The position numbers and the translations under genes are program-made. Shown here piece after piece: positions 52,894 through 61,451 of a stretch of DNA of 64,000 nucleotides. Every line of letters begins with the position of its first letter. The first letter of the stretch is position 1. The notes under the pieces are model-generated. The model did not search any database and was not told the origin of the DNA. It worked only from the letters and a program-made list of their open reading frames with translations. Source of the DNA: Alcaligenes aquatilis (GTDB taxonomy: Bacteria > Pseudomonadota > Gammaproteobacteria > Burkholderiales > Burkholderiaceae_B); assembly GCF_003076515.1 (NCBI RefSeq), contig NZ_CP022390.1:2542001-2606000 (forward strand), in the 5' to 3' direction.

Positions 52894-54102
52894 TTACGCC
52901 GGAAAAATCAGCTCGCTGCGTACGGTACTGGAGTGAGCACGCACGGCGTCCAGCAACTCCTGTTCTGGTACACGATCCAGATCTGTCATGGCATAACCCA
53001 GCTCACCTTGTGTTTGCAGCTGCTGACGAGTGATGTTGATGCCGTGTTGGGCCAAAATATTGTTCAAGCCCCCCATTGCACCAGGAACATTGCGATGGAC
53101 ATGCAACAAACGCACGGCGCCTTGAATATCGTAGTACGACACTTCCGGAAAGTTCACTGCGCCCTTGGTGGCACCGCTACGCAAGTAACTGACCAGTTTC
53201 TCGGCCACTTCACGGCCAATATTTTCCTGCGACTCCTGGGTGCTACCGCCAATATGCGGCGTCAGAATCACATTGGGCATGCCGATCAACGGACTCTTTA
53301 AAGGCTCGTCCACACTTTTCGGCTCAGTGGGGAAAACATCCAGTGCCGCACCTGCCAAATGACCACTGACCAGGGCCTGATGCAAGGCATCAATGTCCAC
53401 CACTGTGCCGCGCGACGCGTTGATCAGGATGGAACCTGGCTTCATGGCCGCGATCGTCTCGGCATTCATGATGTTATGCGTGCCCTGCCCGCCTGGGACG
53501 TGCAAGGTCACCACATCGGACTCGGCCAGCATTTGCTTGAGGCTGCCGTAGACACGGGCATTGCTCAGCGGCAGTTTGGATTCCACATCATGGTAGAGCA
53601 CGCGCATACCCAGCGCTTCAGCCAAGGTACCGACCTGAGAACCAATATTGCCGTAGCCAATCACACCCAAAGTCTTGCCACGGATCTCGAAAGCGCCATC
53701 GGCACTCTTGTCCCAGAAACCCTGGTGTACGCGCAGGTTCTTCTCGGGGATACGACGCAGCAACAAGATGGCCTCACCCAGCACCAGCTCGGCAACCGAG
53801 CGGGTGTTGGAGAACGGCGCATTAAAGACTGGTACGCCGTGGTTCTGGGCCTGGTCCAGATCCACCTGGTTGGTACCAATACAAAAACATCCCAGCACTT
53901 TAAGCTGGTCTGCGTGCTCCAGCACCCGGCTGTCAAACTGGGTACGGGAACGAATTCCGACCACTTCGGCGCCTTTGACAGCGTCCAGCAGCTCCTGACC
54001 CGACAAGGCTCCCTTGTAGGTCTGAATATCGGTCAAACCAGCAGCCTCAAAAACTTCACGGGCGCTAGGATGAATGTTCTCAAACAGGACAATGCGACTC
54101 AT
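52894..54102 (-). CDS. serA: D-3-phosphoglycerate dehydrogenase
   Basis: SerA (402 residues) begins the phosphoserine route to serine. The NAD motif GVIGYGNIGSQVGTLAEALG, the catalytic Arg/Glu/His region (NASRGTVVDID, DVFPTEP, TPHIGGSTQESQENI) and a C-terminal ACT domain (about 330-402; HRNVPGAMGGLNNILAQHGI) match the short E. coli type with serine feedback. ATG 54102 is preceded by GGAA; the frame is open to 54117. Confidence 0.95.
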   Translation of the reverse strand: MSRIVLFENIHPSAREVFEAAGLTDIQTYKGALSGQELLDAVKGAEVVGIRSRTQFDSRVLEHADQLKVLGCFCIGTNQVDLDQAQNHGVPVFNAPFSNTRSVAELVLGEAILLLRRIPEKNLRVHQGFWDKSADGAFEIRGKTLGVIGYGNIGSQVGTLAEALGMRVLYHDVESKLPLSNARVYGSLKQMLAESDVVTLHVPGGQGTHNIMNAETIAAMKPGSILINASRGTVVDIDALHQALVSGHLAGAALDVFPTEPKSVDEPLKSPLIGMPNVILTPHIGGSTQESQENIGREVAEKLVSYLRSGATKGAVNFPEVSYYDIQGAVRLLHVHRNVPGAMGGLNNILAQHGINITRQQLQTQGELGYAMTDLDRVPEQELLDAVRAHSSTVRSELIFPA

Positions 54103-54119
54103 GATGGTTCCAGTCATTT

Positions 54120-54144
54120 AAATAGTATCTAAATGGTACTATTT
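54120..54144. promoter_or_regulatory. Inverted repeat in the serA upstream region
   Basis: AAATAGTA (54120-54127) and TACTATTT (54137-54144) form an exact 8-bp inverted repeat with a 9-base spacer, 18 bases upstream of the serA start on the minus strand. An operator is likely; the T-run on the plus side is not near any plus-strand gene. Confidence 0.45.
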
Positions 54145-54233
54145 TTTTAGCCCACCGGATCGAGCATCAACAATAGCAGCAGGGGATTCAAGTCTGACTG
54201 GCAGACCAGGACGATGAATCCAAAGCCAAATAC

Positions 54234-54272
54234 AAAAACCCAGGCTCAGAAAACAACATCCAAGCCCTGGGT
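54234..54272 (-). terminator. Possible terminator after the cytochrome c peroxidase
   Basis: ACCCAGGCT (54238-54246) pairs with AGCCCTGGGT (54263-54272) with one bulge and a 16-base loop; on the minus strand a T-run follows. Modest support. Confidence 0.5.
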
Positions 54273-54326
54273 CATTCAAAGGCAGCTCAAGCCCTTAAAA
54301 GCGCTTGCTGCCTGCACAGACTGCTA

Positions 54327-55328
54327 TCAAGAACCAAATGGCACCGGACGTGGTGTGTTGTCACGCGAAGGGGGCAAGATGGGCAGTACGATTTCAGGCT
54401 GTTTGCCCGTCAGCGTTTTCAAAAACGCGACGATCTGGGCATTTTCCTCTGCAGAGAAACTGCGACCCAACTGCAAACGACCCATTATATCCACGGCTTC
54501 GGTCAAGGTATTTACCGCACCGTCGTGGAAGTAGGGGTAGGTCAACTCGACGTTGCGCAAGGTAGGAACCTTGAAGTTGAAACGGTCGGCATCTTTACCC
54601 GTCACAGCCACACGGCCTTCGGCAGGATTGGTGGTTTGGTAGGGCTCGATCAGCCCCATTTTCTGAAAGGACGTACCACCCAGGTTGGGACCGTTGTGGC
54701 AAGCTACGCAACCACTACCCTTGAACAGTTGATAGCCGGCCAATTCCTGATCAGTAATGGCTTTCTTATCGCCTTTTAGCCACAGATCAAAGCGCGAATC
54801 AGGCGTCACCAAGGTTTCCTCAAACGCGGCAATCGCGGAGGTGACTTCATCAATGCCAAAGTCGGCCTTGCCAAAGACTTGCTTGAACTCGGCCTTGTAC
54901 TCGGGAATGGAGCTCAGGAACTCCATGGCCAGTTCGTGCGTAAACGCCATTTCCTTGGGATTGGCAATGGGGCCGCCAGCCTGCTCTTTCAGGTCGCTAG
55001 CACGGCCATCCCAGAACTGGGCCAGATTCAGGCTGGAGTTCAAGACAGTGGGCGAGTTGATGGGGCCTTCCTGCCAGCGATCACCGATGGAGGTACGGAT
55101 ATTGTCCGTGCCGCCCATGCTCAGGTTGTGACAGGAATTACATGAGATAAAGCCCGAACGGGACAAGCGGGGTTCAAACCACAGCTTTTTACCCAGTTCA
55201 ACACGTGCCGGGTCGCTGACAACAGCAGCGGGAATCGGCTGTACAGGTTCATTTTGCTGGGCTTGCGCGGCGCTGCCAAGCAGTAAGCCGGTGGCTAGAG
55301 CCGAGAGAGTGAACAGGCGTAATTTCAT
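54327..55328 (-). CDS. Periplasmic di-haem cytochrome c peroxidase
   Basis: A 333-residue protein with signal peptide (MKLRLFTLSALATGLLLGS then AAQAQ) and two haem c sites, CNSCH (Cys63, Cys66, His67) and CVACH near residue 205, as in CcpA/MauG-type peroxidases. It reduces hydrogen peroxide in the periplasm using cytochrome c or azurin electrons. AGGAAG before ATG 55328 sets the start. A partial FNR-like site lies 108 bases upstream. Confidence 0.93.
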   Translation of the reverse strand: MKLRLFTLSALATGLLLGSAAQAQQNEPVQPIPAAVVSDPARVELGKKLWFEPRLSRSGFISCNSCHNLSMGGTDNIRTSIGDRWQEGPINSPTVLNSSLNLAQFWDGRASDLKEQAGGPIANPKEMAFTHELAMEFLSSIPEYKAEFKQVFGKADFGIDEVTSAIAAFEETLVTPDSRFDLWLKGDKKAITDQELAGYQLFKGSGCVACHNGPNLGGTSFQKMGLIEPYQTTNPAEGRVAVTGKDADRFNFKVPTLRNVELTYPYFHDGAVNTLTEAVDIMGRLQLGRSFSAEENAQIVAFLKTLTGKQPEIVLPILPPSRDNTPRPVPFGS

Positions 55329-55435
55329 AACAACTTCCTTATGGGATGACAGAGCTTCCTGCCAGTGAGGTCCGGGTAGGACCCATAACCCTGCTGGCCT
55401 TATGGATATCGTAAGGAATGCCATTTCATTACACA

Positions 55436-55449
55436 TTGATACATCGCAA
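55436..55449. promoter_or_regulatory. Possible FNR/ANR half-site upstream of the peroxidase gene
   Basis: TTGAT-ACAT-CGCAA at 55436-55449 has one perfect FNR half and a 3-of-5 second half. Bacterial cytochrome c peroxidases are often under oxygen-sensing FNR control, so the match is worth noting, but it is weak on its own. Confidence 0.35.
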
Positions 55450-55538
55450 GGAAATAATCTTTCCAGAGATGCTTAGGGAACTTTCAGAGGAAAGTGCAAC
55501 TAAGCCGCCACGTTCTCTATAGCGCCTTGACGAAAGGC

Positions 55539-55573
55539 AAAAAAAAATGCCGCCTGCGATCAAGCAGGCGGCA
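55539..55573 (-). terminator. Terminator of the liv operon
   Basis: TGCCGCCTGC (55548-55557) and GCAGGCGGCA (55564-55573) form a perfect 10-bp stem with a 6-base loop, and on the minus strand it is followed by a T-run (A-run 55539-55547 on +). Confidence 0.9.
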
Positions 55574-55600
55574 CCTCAGATTTGTTGCAAATTGTGTTTT

Positions 55601-56305
55601 TTACACACCCAAATAGCGCGTCCACAAAGTGCGATCGGCCCCCAATGCGTCGGAGTTCCCCTGCCAGACCAATTTGCCACGTTCCAAAATGATGTGGTGA
55701 TCGGACAAGGCCATCAAACGCTCGACATATTTGTCGATCAGCAAGATGGTCTGCCCCTCTTCACGCAAGACGGCCAGACAGTTCCAGATTTCCTCACGCA
55801 CCTTGGGCGCCAGGCCCTCGGAGGCTTCGTCCAGAATCAGCAGCTTGGGGTTGGTAACCAGGGCACGACCGATGGCCAGCATCTGCTGCTCCCCCCCTGA
55901 GAGCTGATTACCCATATTGGAGGCGCGTTCACGCAAGCGCGGGAAAAACTCATAAACACGCTCGGGCGTCCAGGTTTTGCTGGCTTGCGGGTTGCGGTTA
56001 CAAGCAAACGCCGTCAGGTGCTCGGCCACCGTCAGGTTGGGAAAGCACTGGCGCCCTTCGGGCACAATGGCAATCCCGGCACGGGCAATACGATCCGGAT
56101 TCCAGCCTGCAATAGACTGGCCGTCGAACTTCACATCCCCACCGCGCACCGGCAACTGGCCCAGAATGGTTTTCAGCAAGGTGGTCTTGCCCATGCCATT
56201 GCGGCCCAACACCGTCACCACCTGTCCGCTGCGAATGGACAGATCTACCCCGAACAGCACTTGGCTGGCGCCATAGCCGCTTTGTAATTGAGTTGTTTCA
56301 AGCAT
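55601..56305 (-). CDS. livF: Branched-chain amino acid-type ABC ATPase LivF
   Basis: A 234-residue ATPase with Walker A GRNGMGKTTLLKTILG, signature LSGGEQQMLAIGRAL and Walker B KLLILDEASEGLAP. The conserved 'SEGLAP' is typical of LivF. ATG 56305 gives family length and overlaps livG by eight bases; the longer frame is inside livG. Last gene of livKHMGF. Confidence 0.93.
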   Translation of the reverse strand: MLETTQLQSGYGASQVLFGVDLSIRSGQVVTVLGRNGMGKTTLLKTILGQLPVRGGDVKFDGQSIAGWNPDRIARAGIAIVPEGRQCFPNLTVAEHLTAFACNRNPQASKTWTPERVYEFFPRLRERASNMGNQLSGGEQQMLAIGRALVTNPKLLILDEASEGLAPKVREEIWNCLAVLREEGQTILLIDKYVERLMALSDHHIILERGKLVWQGNSDALGADRTLWTRYLGV

Positions 56306-57119
56306 GGCTTTCCACCTTGGTTGGCACTGGCGTGTCATCGTCGCCCAGATAAGCTTGACGCACAGCCTCGTTATCACGGATTTCGGCAGCCGTACCCGTG
56401 GCAATAATGTGACCTGCCACCAGCACAGAAATCCGGTCAGCCAGACGGAAAACGGCTTCCATATCATGCTCGACCAGCAACATGGTGGCTTTGCCACGCA
56501 TGGTTTCAATCAGTTCAGTCAGACGCAGTGTTTCATCCGGCCCCATCCCGGCCATAGGTTCGTCCAGCAAAAGAACGTGCGGCCGGCTGGCCAACGCTAG
56601 GGCGAACTCGACCTTGCGCTGCTCACCATGTGGCAAAACACCAGCCTGAGTGTGCAGCAGCGATGCATTAATGGCGCATTCGGCGGCCAACTCACGGGCC
56701 TGCTCATACAACTCGGTTTCCGCCTGACGAGCACGCCAGAAGCGGAAACTGCTGCCACTGCATGCCTGCAAAGCCAATACCAGATTATCCAGCACCGTGT
56801 AATTCTTGAAGATATTGGTGATCTGGAAGGAGCGCGCCAGACCGGCGGCAACACGCTCGTGACCCGACAAGGACGTCACGTCACGCCCGCCCAGCAAGAG
56901 CTGGCCCGAATCCGGACTCAAGGTGCCCGACAACAAATGAATCAAAGTGGATTTACCCGCACCGTTCGGGCCGATCAAACCATGGATTTCACCGGGCACC
57001 AGGTCCAAAGACACATCATTGGTCGCCTGCAAGGCGCCAAAGCGCTTCATCAGACCACGGGCCTGCAAGGCGGCCGAGCCACTGCCTGCCTTGGAGGTGG
57101 CTGCTATCGTATTTGTCAT
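56298..57119 (-). CDS. livG: Branched-chain amino acid-type ABC ATPase LivG
   Basis: A 273-residue ATPase: Walker A GPNGAGKSTLIHLLSG, Walker B VLLLDEPMAGMGPDE, and the LivG-type helix after the Walker A region. The ABC signature region reads LPHGEQRKVEFALAL, the diverged form usual in LivG. It overlaps livM (ATGA) and livF. Confidence 0.93.
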   Translation of the reverse strand: MTNTIAATSKAGSGSAALQARGLMKRFGALQATNDVSLDLVPGEIHGLIGPNGAGKSTLIHLLSGTLSPDSGQLLLGGRDVTSLSGHERVAAGLARSFQITNIFKNYTVLDNLVLALQACSGSSFRFWRARQAETELYEQARELAAECAINASLLHTQAGVLPHGEQRKVEFALALASRPHVLLLDEPMAGMGPDETLRLTELIETMRGKATMLLVEHDMEAVFRLADRISVLVAGHIIATGTAAEIRDNEAVRQAYLGDDDTPVPTKVESHA

Positions 57120-58078
57120 GTTTGCTCCTTGGCGGTAGTAGCTGGATCAGCGACCGAGCGGATACGTACCAGTCCGGCCAATCCCTTGGGAGCAAAGAAC
57201 ACCACCAGCAGCAATAAAATACCCAAAGGCATGTGCCAGTACTCGGTCCAGTTGCGCAGCAACTCTTCCAGCACCAGCATCACAAACGCCCCCAGCGCAC
57301 CGCCATACAACAGACCAATCCCCCCCACCAGCACCATGATGATCAGGTCCGCTGATTGAGTCCAATTCATCAGGCTAGGCGAGACAAACAGGTTATGGTT
57401 GGCCAACAAAGCCCCAGCCAGCCCCATGATGGCACCACTCAAGGTGTAGGCCGTTAGGCGAATGCGGTAGACGGGGTAGCCCAAGGTCGTCATGCGACTT
57501 TCGTTTTCACGCGTGCCCATCAAGGCCTGTCCGAAACGAGCATTAACCAGACGGTTGATCAGGAACAGAACCGCCAGCAACAGAGCCAGAACCAGGTAGT
57601 AAAAGCTCAGTTCATTGCCCAAATCAATACCGGGCAAAGAGGAATGGCTGTACATGTTCAAACCGTCCTCGCCACCGTACTGCCGCAAGGAGATGAACAG
57701 ATAAAAGATCATCTGCGCAAATGCCAGCGTAATCATGATGAAGTACACACCACGAGTACGCAGCGACACGGCACCAGTCAGGAAAGCCAGCAAACCGGAA
57801 ATCAGCATGGCGGCTGGCCAGGTGATCAGGCCGCTTTGCACACCTTCAGTGGCCAAAATGCCCACGGTATAGGCCCCGGCGCCAAAGAAAGCAGCATGCC
57901 CCAGAGCCACCATCCCGCCATAACCGAGCACCAGATTCAAGGCAGTCGCTGCCATGGCATAGATGAAGATACGGCGTACAAAGGAAATATAAAACTCAAA
58001 CCCGTACAGCGGTGCAATCAAGGGGAAAGCCAACAAGGCCACCAGCGCCAGGACCGATAAAATACGCGAAGTAGACAT
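57116..58078 (-). CDS. livM: Branched-chain amino acid-type ABC permease LivM
   Basis: A 320-residue membrane protein with eight to ten helices. LVLGYGGMVALGHAAFFGAGAY near residue 50 and the EAA-like loop MGTRENESRMTTLGYPVYRIRL are typical of LivM. GAGG nine bases upstream supports the ATG. It starts three bases after livH. Confidence 0.92.
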   Translation of the reverse strand: MSTSRILSVLALVALLAFPLIAPLYGFEFYISFVRRIFIYAMAATALNLVLGYGGMVALGHAAFFGAGAYTVGILATEGVQSGLITWPAAMLISGLLAFLTGAVSLRTRGVYFIMITLAFAQMIFYLFISLRQYGGEDGLNMYSHSSLPGIDLGNELSFYYLVLALLLAVLFLINRLVNARFGQALMGTRENESRMTTLGYPVYRIRLTAYTLSGAIMGLAGALLANHNLFVSPSLMNWTQSADLIIMVLVGGIGLLYGGALGAFVMLVLEELLRNWTEYWHMPLGILLLLVVFFAPKGLAGLVRIRSVADPATTAKEQT

Positions 58079-58081
58079 ACA

Positions 58082-59002
58082 TTAACCTCGCGCCGGGAAC
58101 AAGCCCGAAGGACGGAAAACAAGAACAACAGCCATCAGAACATAGATCGAAATGGCAGCAATCGTAGGCCCGACACTGGAAGCGACATCCGCCGGGAAGA
58201 CGTTACGCAGCAACATCGGCAGGAAGGCACGGCCAGCAGTATCAACCATACCCACCAGCAAGGCACCTACAAACGCACCACGAATCGAACCAATGCCGCC
58301 GATCACGATGCACACCAGGACCAGGATCAGGATGTCCTCGCCCATACCGATCTGAACCGCTGTAATCGGCCCGAGCAAGGCACCGGCCAGCGCAGCCAAA
58401 GCGGCTCCCAGAGTAAATACCCCTAAGAACAGGATAGGCACGCGAACCCCCATCAGGGTCGCCATTTGTCGGTTGGATGCACCTGCCCGCACGAGCACCC
58501 CGGCTCGGGTTTTGGTCACGAAGGCATACAGAGCCAGTGCCACCACCAGACCGACCGCAATAATCATCAGACGGAAGGCGGGATAGAGGAAATCAGGCAA
58601 GAGTTCGACCGGCCCGGACAACAAGGCAGGCATATTCAACATAACGGGGGTTGGGCCCCAAATCATTTTGACCACATCATTGGCGATCAAAATAACGGCG
58701 TAGGTTCCCAATACCTGAGCCAGGTGATCACGAGTGACCAGCTTGCGCAGAATGAGAATTTCCAAGGCAATACCGACCAGGGCTGTCACTGCCACCGCCA
58801 CCACAATGGCGGCGGTAAAGGACCCTGTACGCTGCATGGTTTCCGCGGCCACATAGGCTCCCGCCATATAGAGGGAGCCGTGGGCCAGGTTCATGATATC
58901 CATAATGCCAAAGACCAATGTCAGGCCGGCGGCAATCAGAAACAACATCAAACCAAACTGCAAACCATTCAGCAATTGCTCGCTAATCAGAATGAGCGAC
59001 AT
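58082..59002 (-). CDS. livH: Branched-chain amino acid-type ABC permease LivH
   Basis: A 306-residue permease with the typical start QLLNGLQFGLMLFLIAAGLT and FGIMDIMNLAHGSLYMAGAY, then the EAA loop RAGASNRQMATLMGV. It is the second gene of the operon after livK, and the two permeases form the channel of the transporter. Confidence 0.93.
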   Translation of the reverse strand: MSLILISEQLLNGLQFGLMLFLIAAGLTLVFGIMDIMNLAHGSLYMAGAYVAAETMQRTGSFTAAIVVAVAVTALVGIALEILILRKLVTRDHLAQVLGTYAVILIANDVVKMIWGPTPVMLNMPALLSGPVELLPDFLYPAFRLMIIAVGLVVALALYAFVTKTRAGVLVRAGASNRQMATLMGVRVPILFLGVFTLGAALAALAGALLGPITAVQIGMGEDILILVLVCIVIGGIGSIRGAFVGALLVGMVDTAGRAFLPMLLRNVFPADVASSVGPTIAAISIYVLMAVVLVFRPSGLFPARG

Positions 59003-59022
59003 GCTTTTACCACCTGTGAATC

Positions 59023-60192
59023 TTAATTAAGTTTGCAATCTTTGGCGTAGACATCCTGGTAGGAGTCAAACACCTTGCTGACCATACGGTTTACAAGACG
59101 TCCGTCCTGATCCTTGACCACCTCACGTAGGTAGTAAGCCTGAATGGGGAAATTGTTGTTGCCGTAGGTAAAGGGGCCACGAACCGAGTTGTAGTCGGCC
59201 GCTTTCAATGCCTTGAGCACCGCTTCGCGGTCAGACACCTTGCCATCGACCTGTTTGACGGCGGCGTCGATCGCCAAAATCACGTCATAAGCCTGGGCGG
59301 CGTAAACCGAGGGGTATCGGCCGTCGTAGGCTTTGCGAAACTCCTCAACAAAGGTCTTGTTGGCCGCAATATCCAGATCTGGTGACCACTGGGCGGTATT
59401 GAGCATGCCCAGAATAGGCTCGCCCACGGCGGGGATAATGTCTTCATCACCCGAGAAGGCCGGACCCAGCAAGACCACATCCTTGTTCAGGCCTGCAGCC
59501 ACGAACTGTTTGATGAAGTTGATGCCCATGGCACCGGGCAGGAAAAAGAACACGGCCTGAGGCTTGGCAGCACGGATTTGTGCCAATTCAGCCGAGTAAT
59601 CGATCTGGCCCAGCTTGGTGTAGAGCTCATTGTCAACGGGTTTGCCATAACCTCGTTTGAAGCCGTTCAAGTGGTCTTTGCCGGCTGGATAATCAGGGGC
59701 AATGATGAACATTTTTTCGTAATTGCGATCCGCCGCCACTTTACCGGCAGCCTCGTCAAAGGCGTCGTTCTGGTAGGACACGCCAAAGAAGTACGGATTA
59801 CAACCAGCGCCAGCCAGTTGGCTGGGGCCCGGGTTGCTGGTCAGGTAAGGCACTTTGGCCGAGAACAAGGCGGGAGCCACTGCCAGGGCAACGTTGGAGC
59901 CGACAGGGCCAGTAAAGAAGTCGATCTTGTCGCGTTGAACGAAACGATTGACCAATTGGCGGGCCTGATCCGGATTACCGGCCATATCCTGTGCAATGAA
60001 CTCGGCAGGAAAGCCGCCCAGCTTGCCATCCAATTGCTTGATGGCCAGATTGAAGCCGTCGCGAACCTCGCCCCCAACAGCCGCAAACGGACCGGATGTA
60101 TCCATTGCCATCCCCACTTTGATGGTATCGGCATGAGCCAGAGAACCACCAAAAGCCGCAGCCAACGCCACGGTCAATGCAATACGTTTCAT
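59023..60192 (-). CDS. livK: ABC-type amide/branched-chain amino acid binding protein LivK
   Basis: A 389-residue periplasmic receptor. A signal peptide (MKRIALTVALAAAFGGSLAHA) precedes IKVGMAMDTSGPFAAVGGEVR, the family's ligand-loop start. AAGGAG before ATG 60192 fixes the start; the frame is open to 60279. Peripla_BP_6 family. The operon could carry branched-chain amino acids, urea or amides or aromatic acids; sequence inspection alone does not decide. Confidence 0.9.
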   Translation of the reverse strand: MKRIALTVALAAAFGGSLAHADTIKVGMAMDTSGPFAAVGGEVRDGFNLAIKQLDGKLGGFPAEFIAQDMAGNPDQARQLVNRFVQRDKIDFFTGPVGSNVALAVAPALFSAKVPYLTSNPGPSQLAGAGCNPYFFGVSYQNDAFDEAAGKVAADRNYEKMFIIAPDYPAGKDHLNGFKRGYGKPVDNELYTKLGQIDYSAELAQIRAAKPQAVFFFLPGAMGINFIKQFVAAGLNKDVVLLGPAFSGDEDIIPAVGEPILGMLNTAQWSPDLDIAANKTFVEEFRKAYDGRYPSVYAAQAYDVILAIDAAVKQVDGKVSDREAVLKALKAADYNSVRGPFTYGNNNFPIQAYYLREVVKDQDGRLVNRMVSKVFDSYQDVYAKDCKLN

Positions 60193-60517
60193 GTTATCTC
60201 CTTGCGCCACCGCGCTTATAGGCTGTCTTTCTTTAAGATGCACAGCAGATCGAAACACCAATTCAACTATGCCAACCATTCATTTATAAATAGTTTAGTT
60301 ATCAAACAATTTTGCTGACAAGCTGTGGTTTTTACCTACACCCCTTCAATGTCCAGGTCATTCGACAAGAAACAGAGCACCGTACCAACTCCCTGTACGG
60401 ATAAGCACTATAACGACTGTAGAGATAGCCGTTTATGCACGTTTTCCTTGATTTTGTTAACAATATTGCGCCAGACCCGCTGCTACACTGACGGCTTGCG
60501 TCATTATTGGAGATCCC
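60193..60517. other. Control region between livK and ivy
   Basis: A 325-base divergent intergenic region, AT-rich near 60270-60320 (ATTTATAAATAG), presumably holding the livK and ivy promoters. No gene or clear operator seen. Confidence 0.45.
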
Positions 60518-60955
60518 ATGCGTATTTCCCATTCTCTGTGTCGCCTTGTCCTTGGCACCGCCCTGCTCGTTCCCGTCCTGAGCCATGCACAGTCCTCGGA
60601 ATCCGTGTATCTGGCTGATCTGGCCAAGTCCAACAAGCAAGTGGCCCAGCAATATCAAAACCTGATGCAGGACGTTGCCAAACGCGCCAGCTGGGTAAAA
60701 GAATTTGGTACGGCTTCACCGGGTGAGACCGTTTCCCTGGATGGACGCCATTACCAGGTCTTCCAGGGCTGCAAGCCTCATGACTGCACCAGCTCCAGCT
60801 ACGTTGTCCTGCTGGATGCACAAGCGCAGACCCTCTCCTACGGCGCTTTTGTCGAAAACAAGGAATCGGGCCCAGGTTGGAGCAGCAGCCAGATTCAATG
60901 GCTGGGCAATCCCGAGCTTGATCAAATCCGTTTGATGTCGCCTGCCCTGTTCTAA
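60518..60955 (+). CDS. ivy: Ivy-type inhibitor of vertebrate (C-type) lysozyme
   Basis: A 145-residue periplasmic protein: signal peptide (MRISHSLCRLVLGTALLVPV then LSHAQ) and mature region with the hallmark inhibitory loop CKPHDC (about 87-92) whose two cysteines form the disulfide. Ivy blocks host lysozyme in the periplasm and helps survival in serum or mucosa. It stands alone between livK and the copper chaperone. Confidence 0.9.
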   Translation: MRISHSLCRLVLGTALLVPVLSHAQSSESVYLADLAKSNKQVAQQYQNLMQDVAKRASWVKEFGTASPGETVSLDGRHYQVFQGCKPHDCTSSSYVVLLDAQAQTLSYGAFVENKESGPGWSSSQIQWLGNPELDQIRLMSPALF

Positions 60956-60967
60956 AGCAAACAGCAC

Positions 60968-60998
60968 TTGACCTTGCCCCCGTGGCAAGCCTTAAGCT
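60968..60998 (+). promoter_or_regulatory. CueR/MerR-type promoter of the copper chaperone gene
   Basis: TTGACC (60968-60973) and TAAGCT (60993-60998) are separated by 19 bases, too long for a normal promoter but typical of MerR-family targets. Within the spacer CTTGCC (60973-60978) and GGCAAG (60984-60989) form a dyad with a 5-base centre. Copper-responsive CueR sites look like this. Confidence 0.75.
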
Positions 60999-61029
60999 GG
61001 CTCCATTGTTTTTATCCAAGGAGCCAGCT

Positions 61030-61224
61030 ATGTCCACCTTCTCCGTACCCGACATGACCTGCGGCCACTGTGTACGCAGCATCACCGAAGCCATTCAGGC
61101 TGTCGCCCCTCAAGCCACCGTCAGCACGGATCTGGAAAAACACCAGGTTACTGTTCAAGGTCTGGATGGCGCGCAAGCCCTGAAAGTGATTGAAGAAGCG
61201 GGTTACACCCCCAGCGCCCTGTAA
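61030..61224 (+). CDS. Heavy-metal-associated copper chaperone (CopZ-like)
   Basis: A 64-residue HMA-domain protein with MTCGHC (Cys11, Cys14) in the metal loop and a C-terminal VIEEAGYTPSAL. CopZ-type chaperones carry Cu(I) to a P-type ATPase. ATG 61030 was chosen (AGGAG upstream); the frame is open to 60982. No copper ATPase or cueR gene lies in the window. Confidence 0.92.
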   Translation: MSTFSVPDMTCGHCVRSITEAIQAVAPQATVSTDLEKHQVTVQGLDGAQALKVIEEAGYTPSAL

Positions 61225-61263
61225 GCATGCCGCGCCTTTCATGGCGTCAATGCTGCAGAGCGG

Positions 61264-61290
61264 AAAAGGCCGGTTGTTACCGGCCTTTTT
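61264..61290 (+). terminator. Terminator after the copper chaperone
   Basis: AAAAGGCCGGT (61264-61274) and ACCGGCCTTTT (61279-61289) form a perfect 11-bp stem with a TGTT loop and T-run. Confidence 0.9.
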
Positions 61291-61451
61291 CTATCGCGGA
61301 CTTGGCGGGCACGAGCATACCGGCAATGGCTGCACGCCTCTGAGACAATACCGGTCAGGCCTGCCAATATTGGCCGCAAGAATCGGAGTGCTTGCGATGA
61401 AAGACCAGCGTATTCTGGCTTCGTAATGAATGATGTCAGGACATATGCCTC

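Noticed and set aside
52590..53301. Open frames reading through the 15-bp repeat as VRLLS, CYPSV or TDSKR repeats
   Set aside because: The repeat unit is a multiple of three, so frames stay open by chance; none has a start site or a flanking protein domain.
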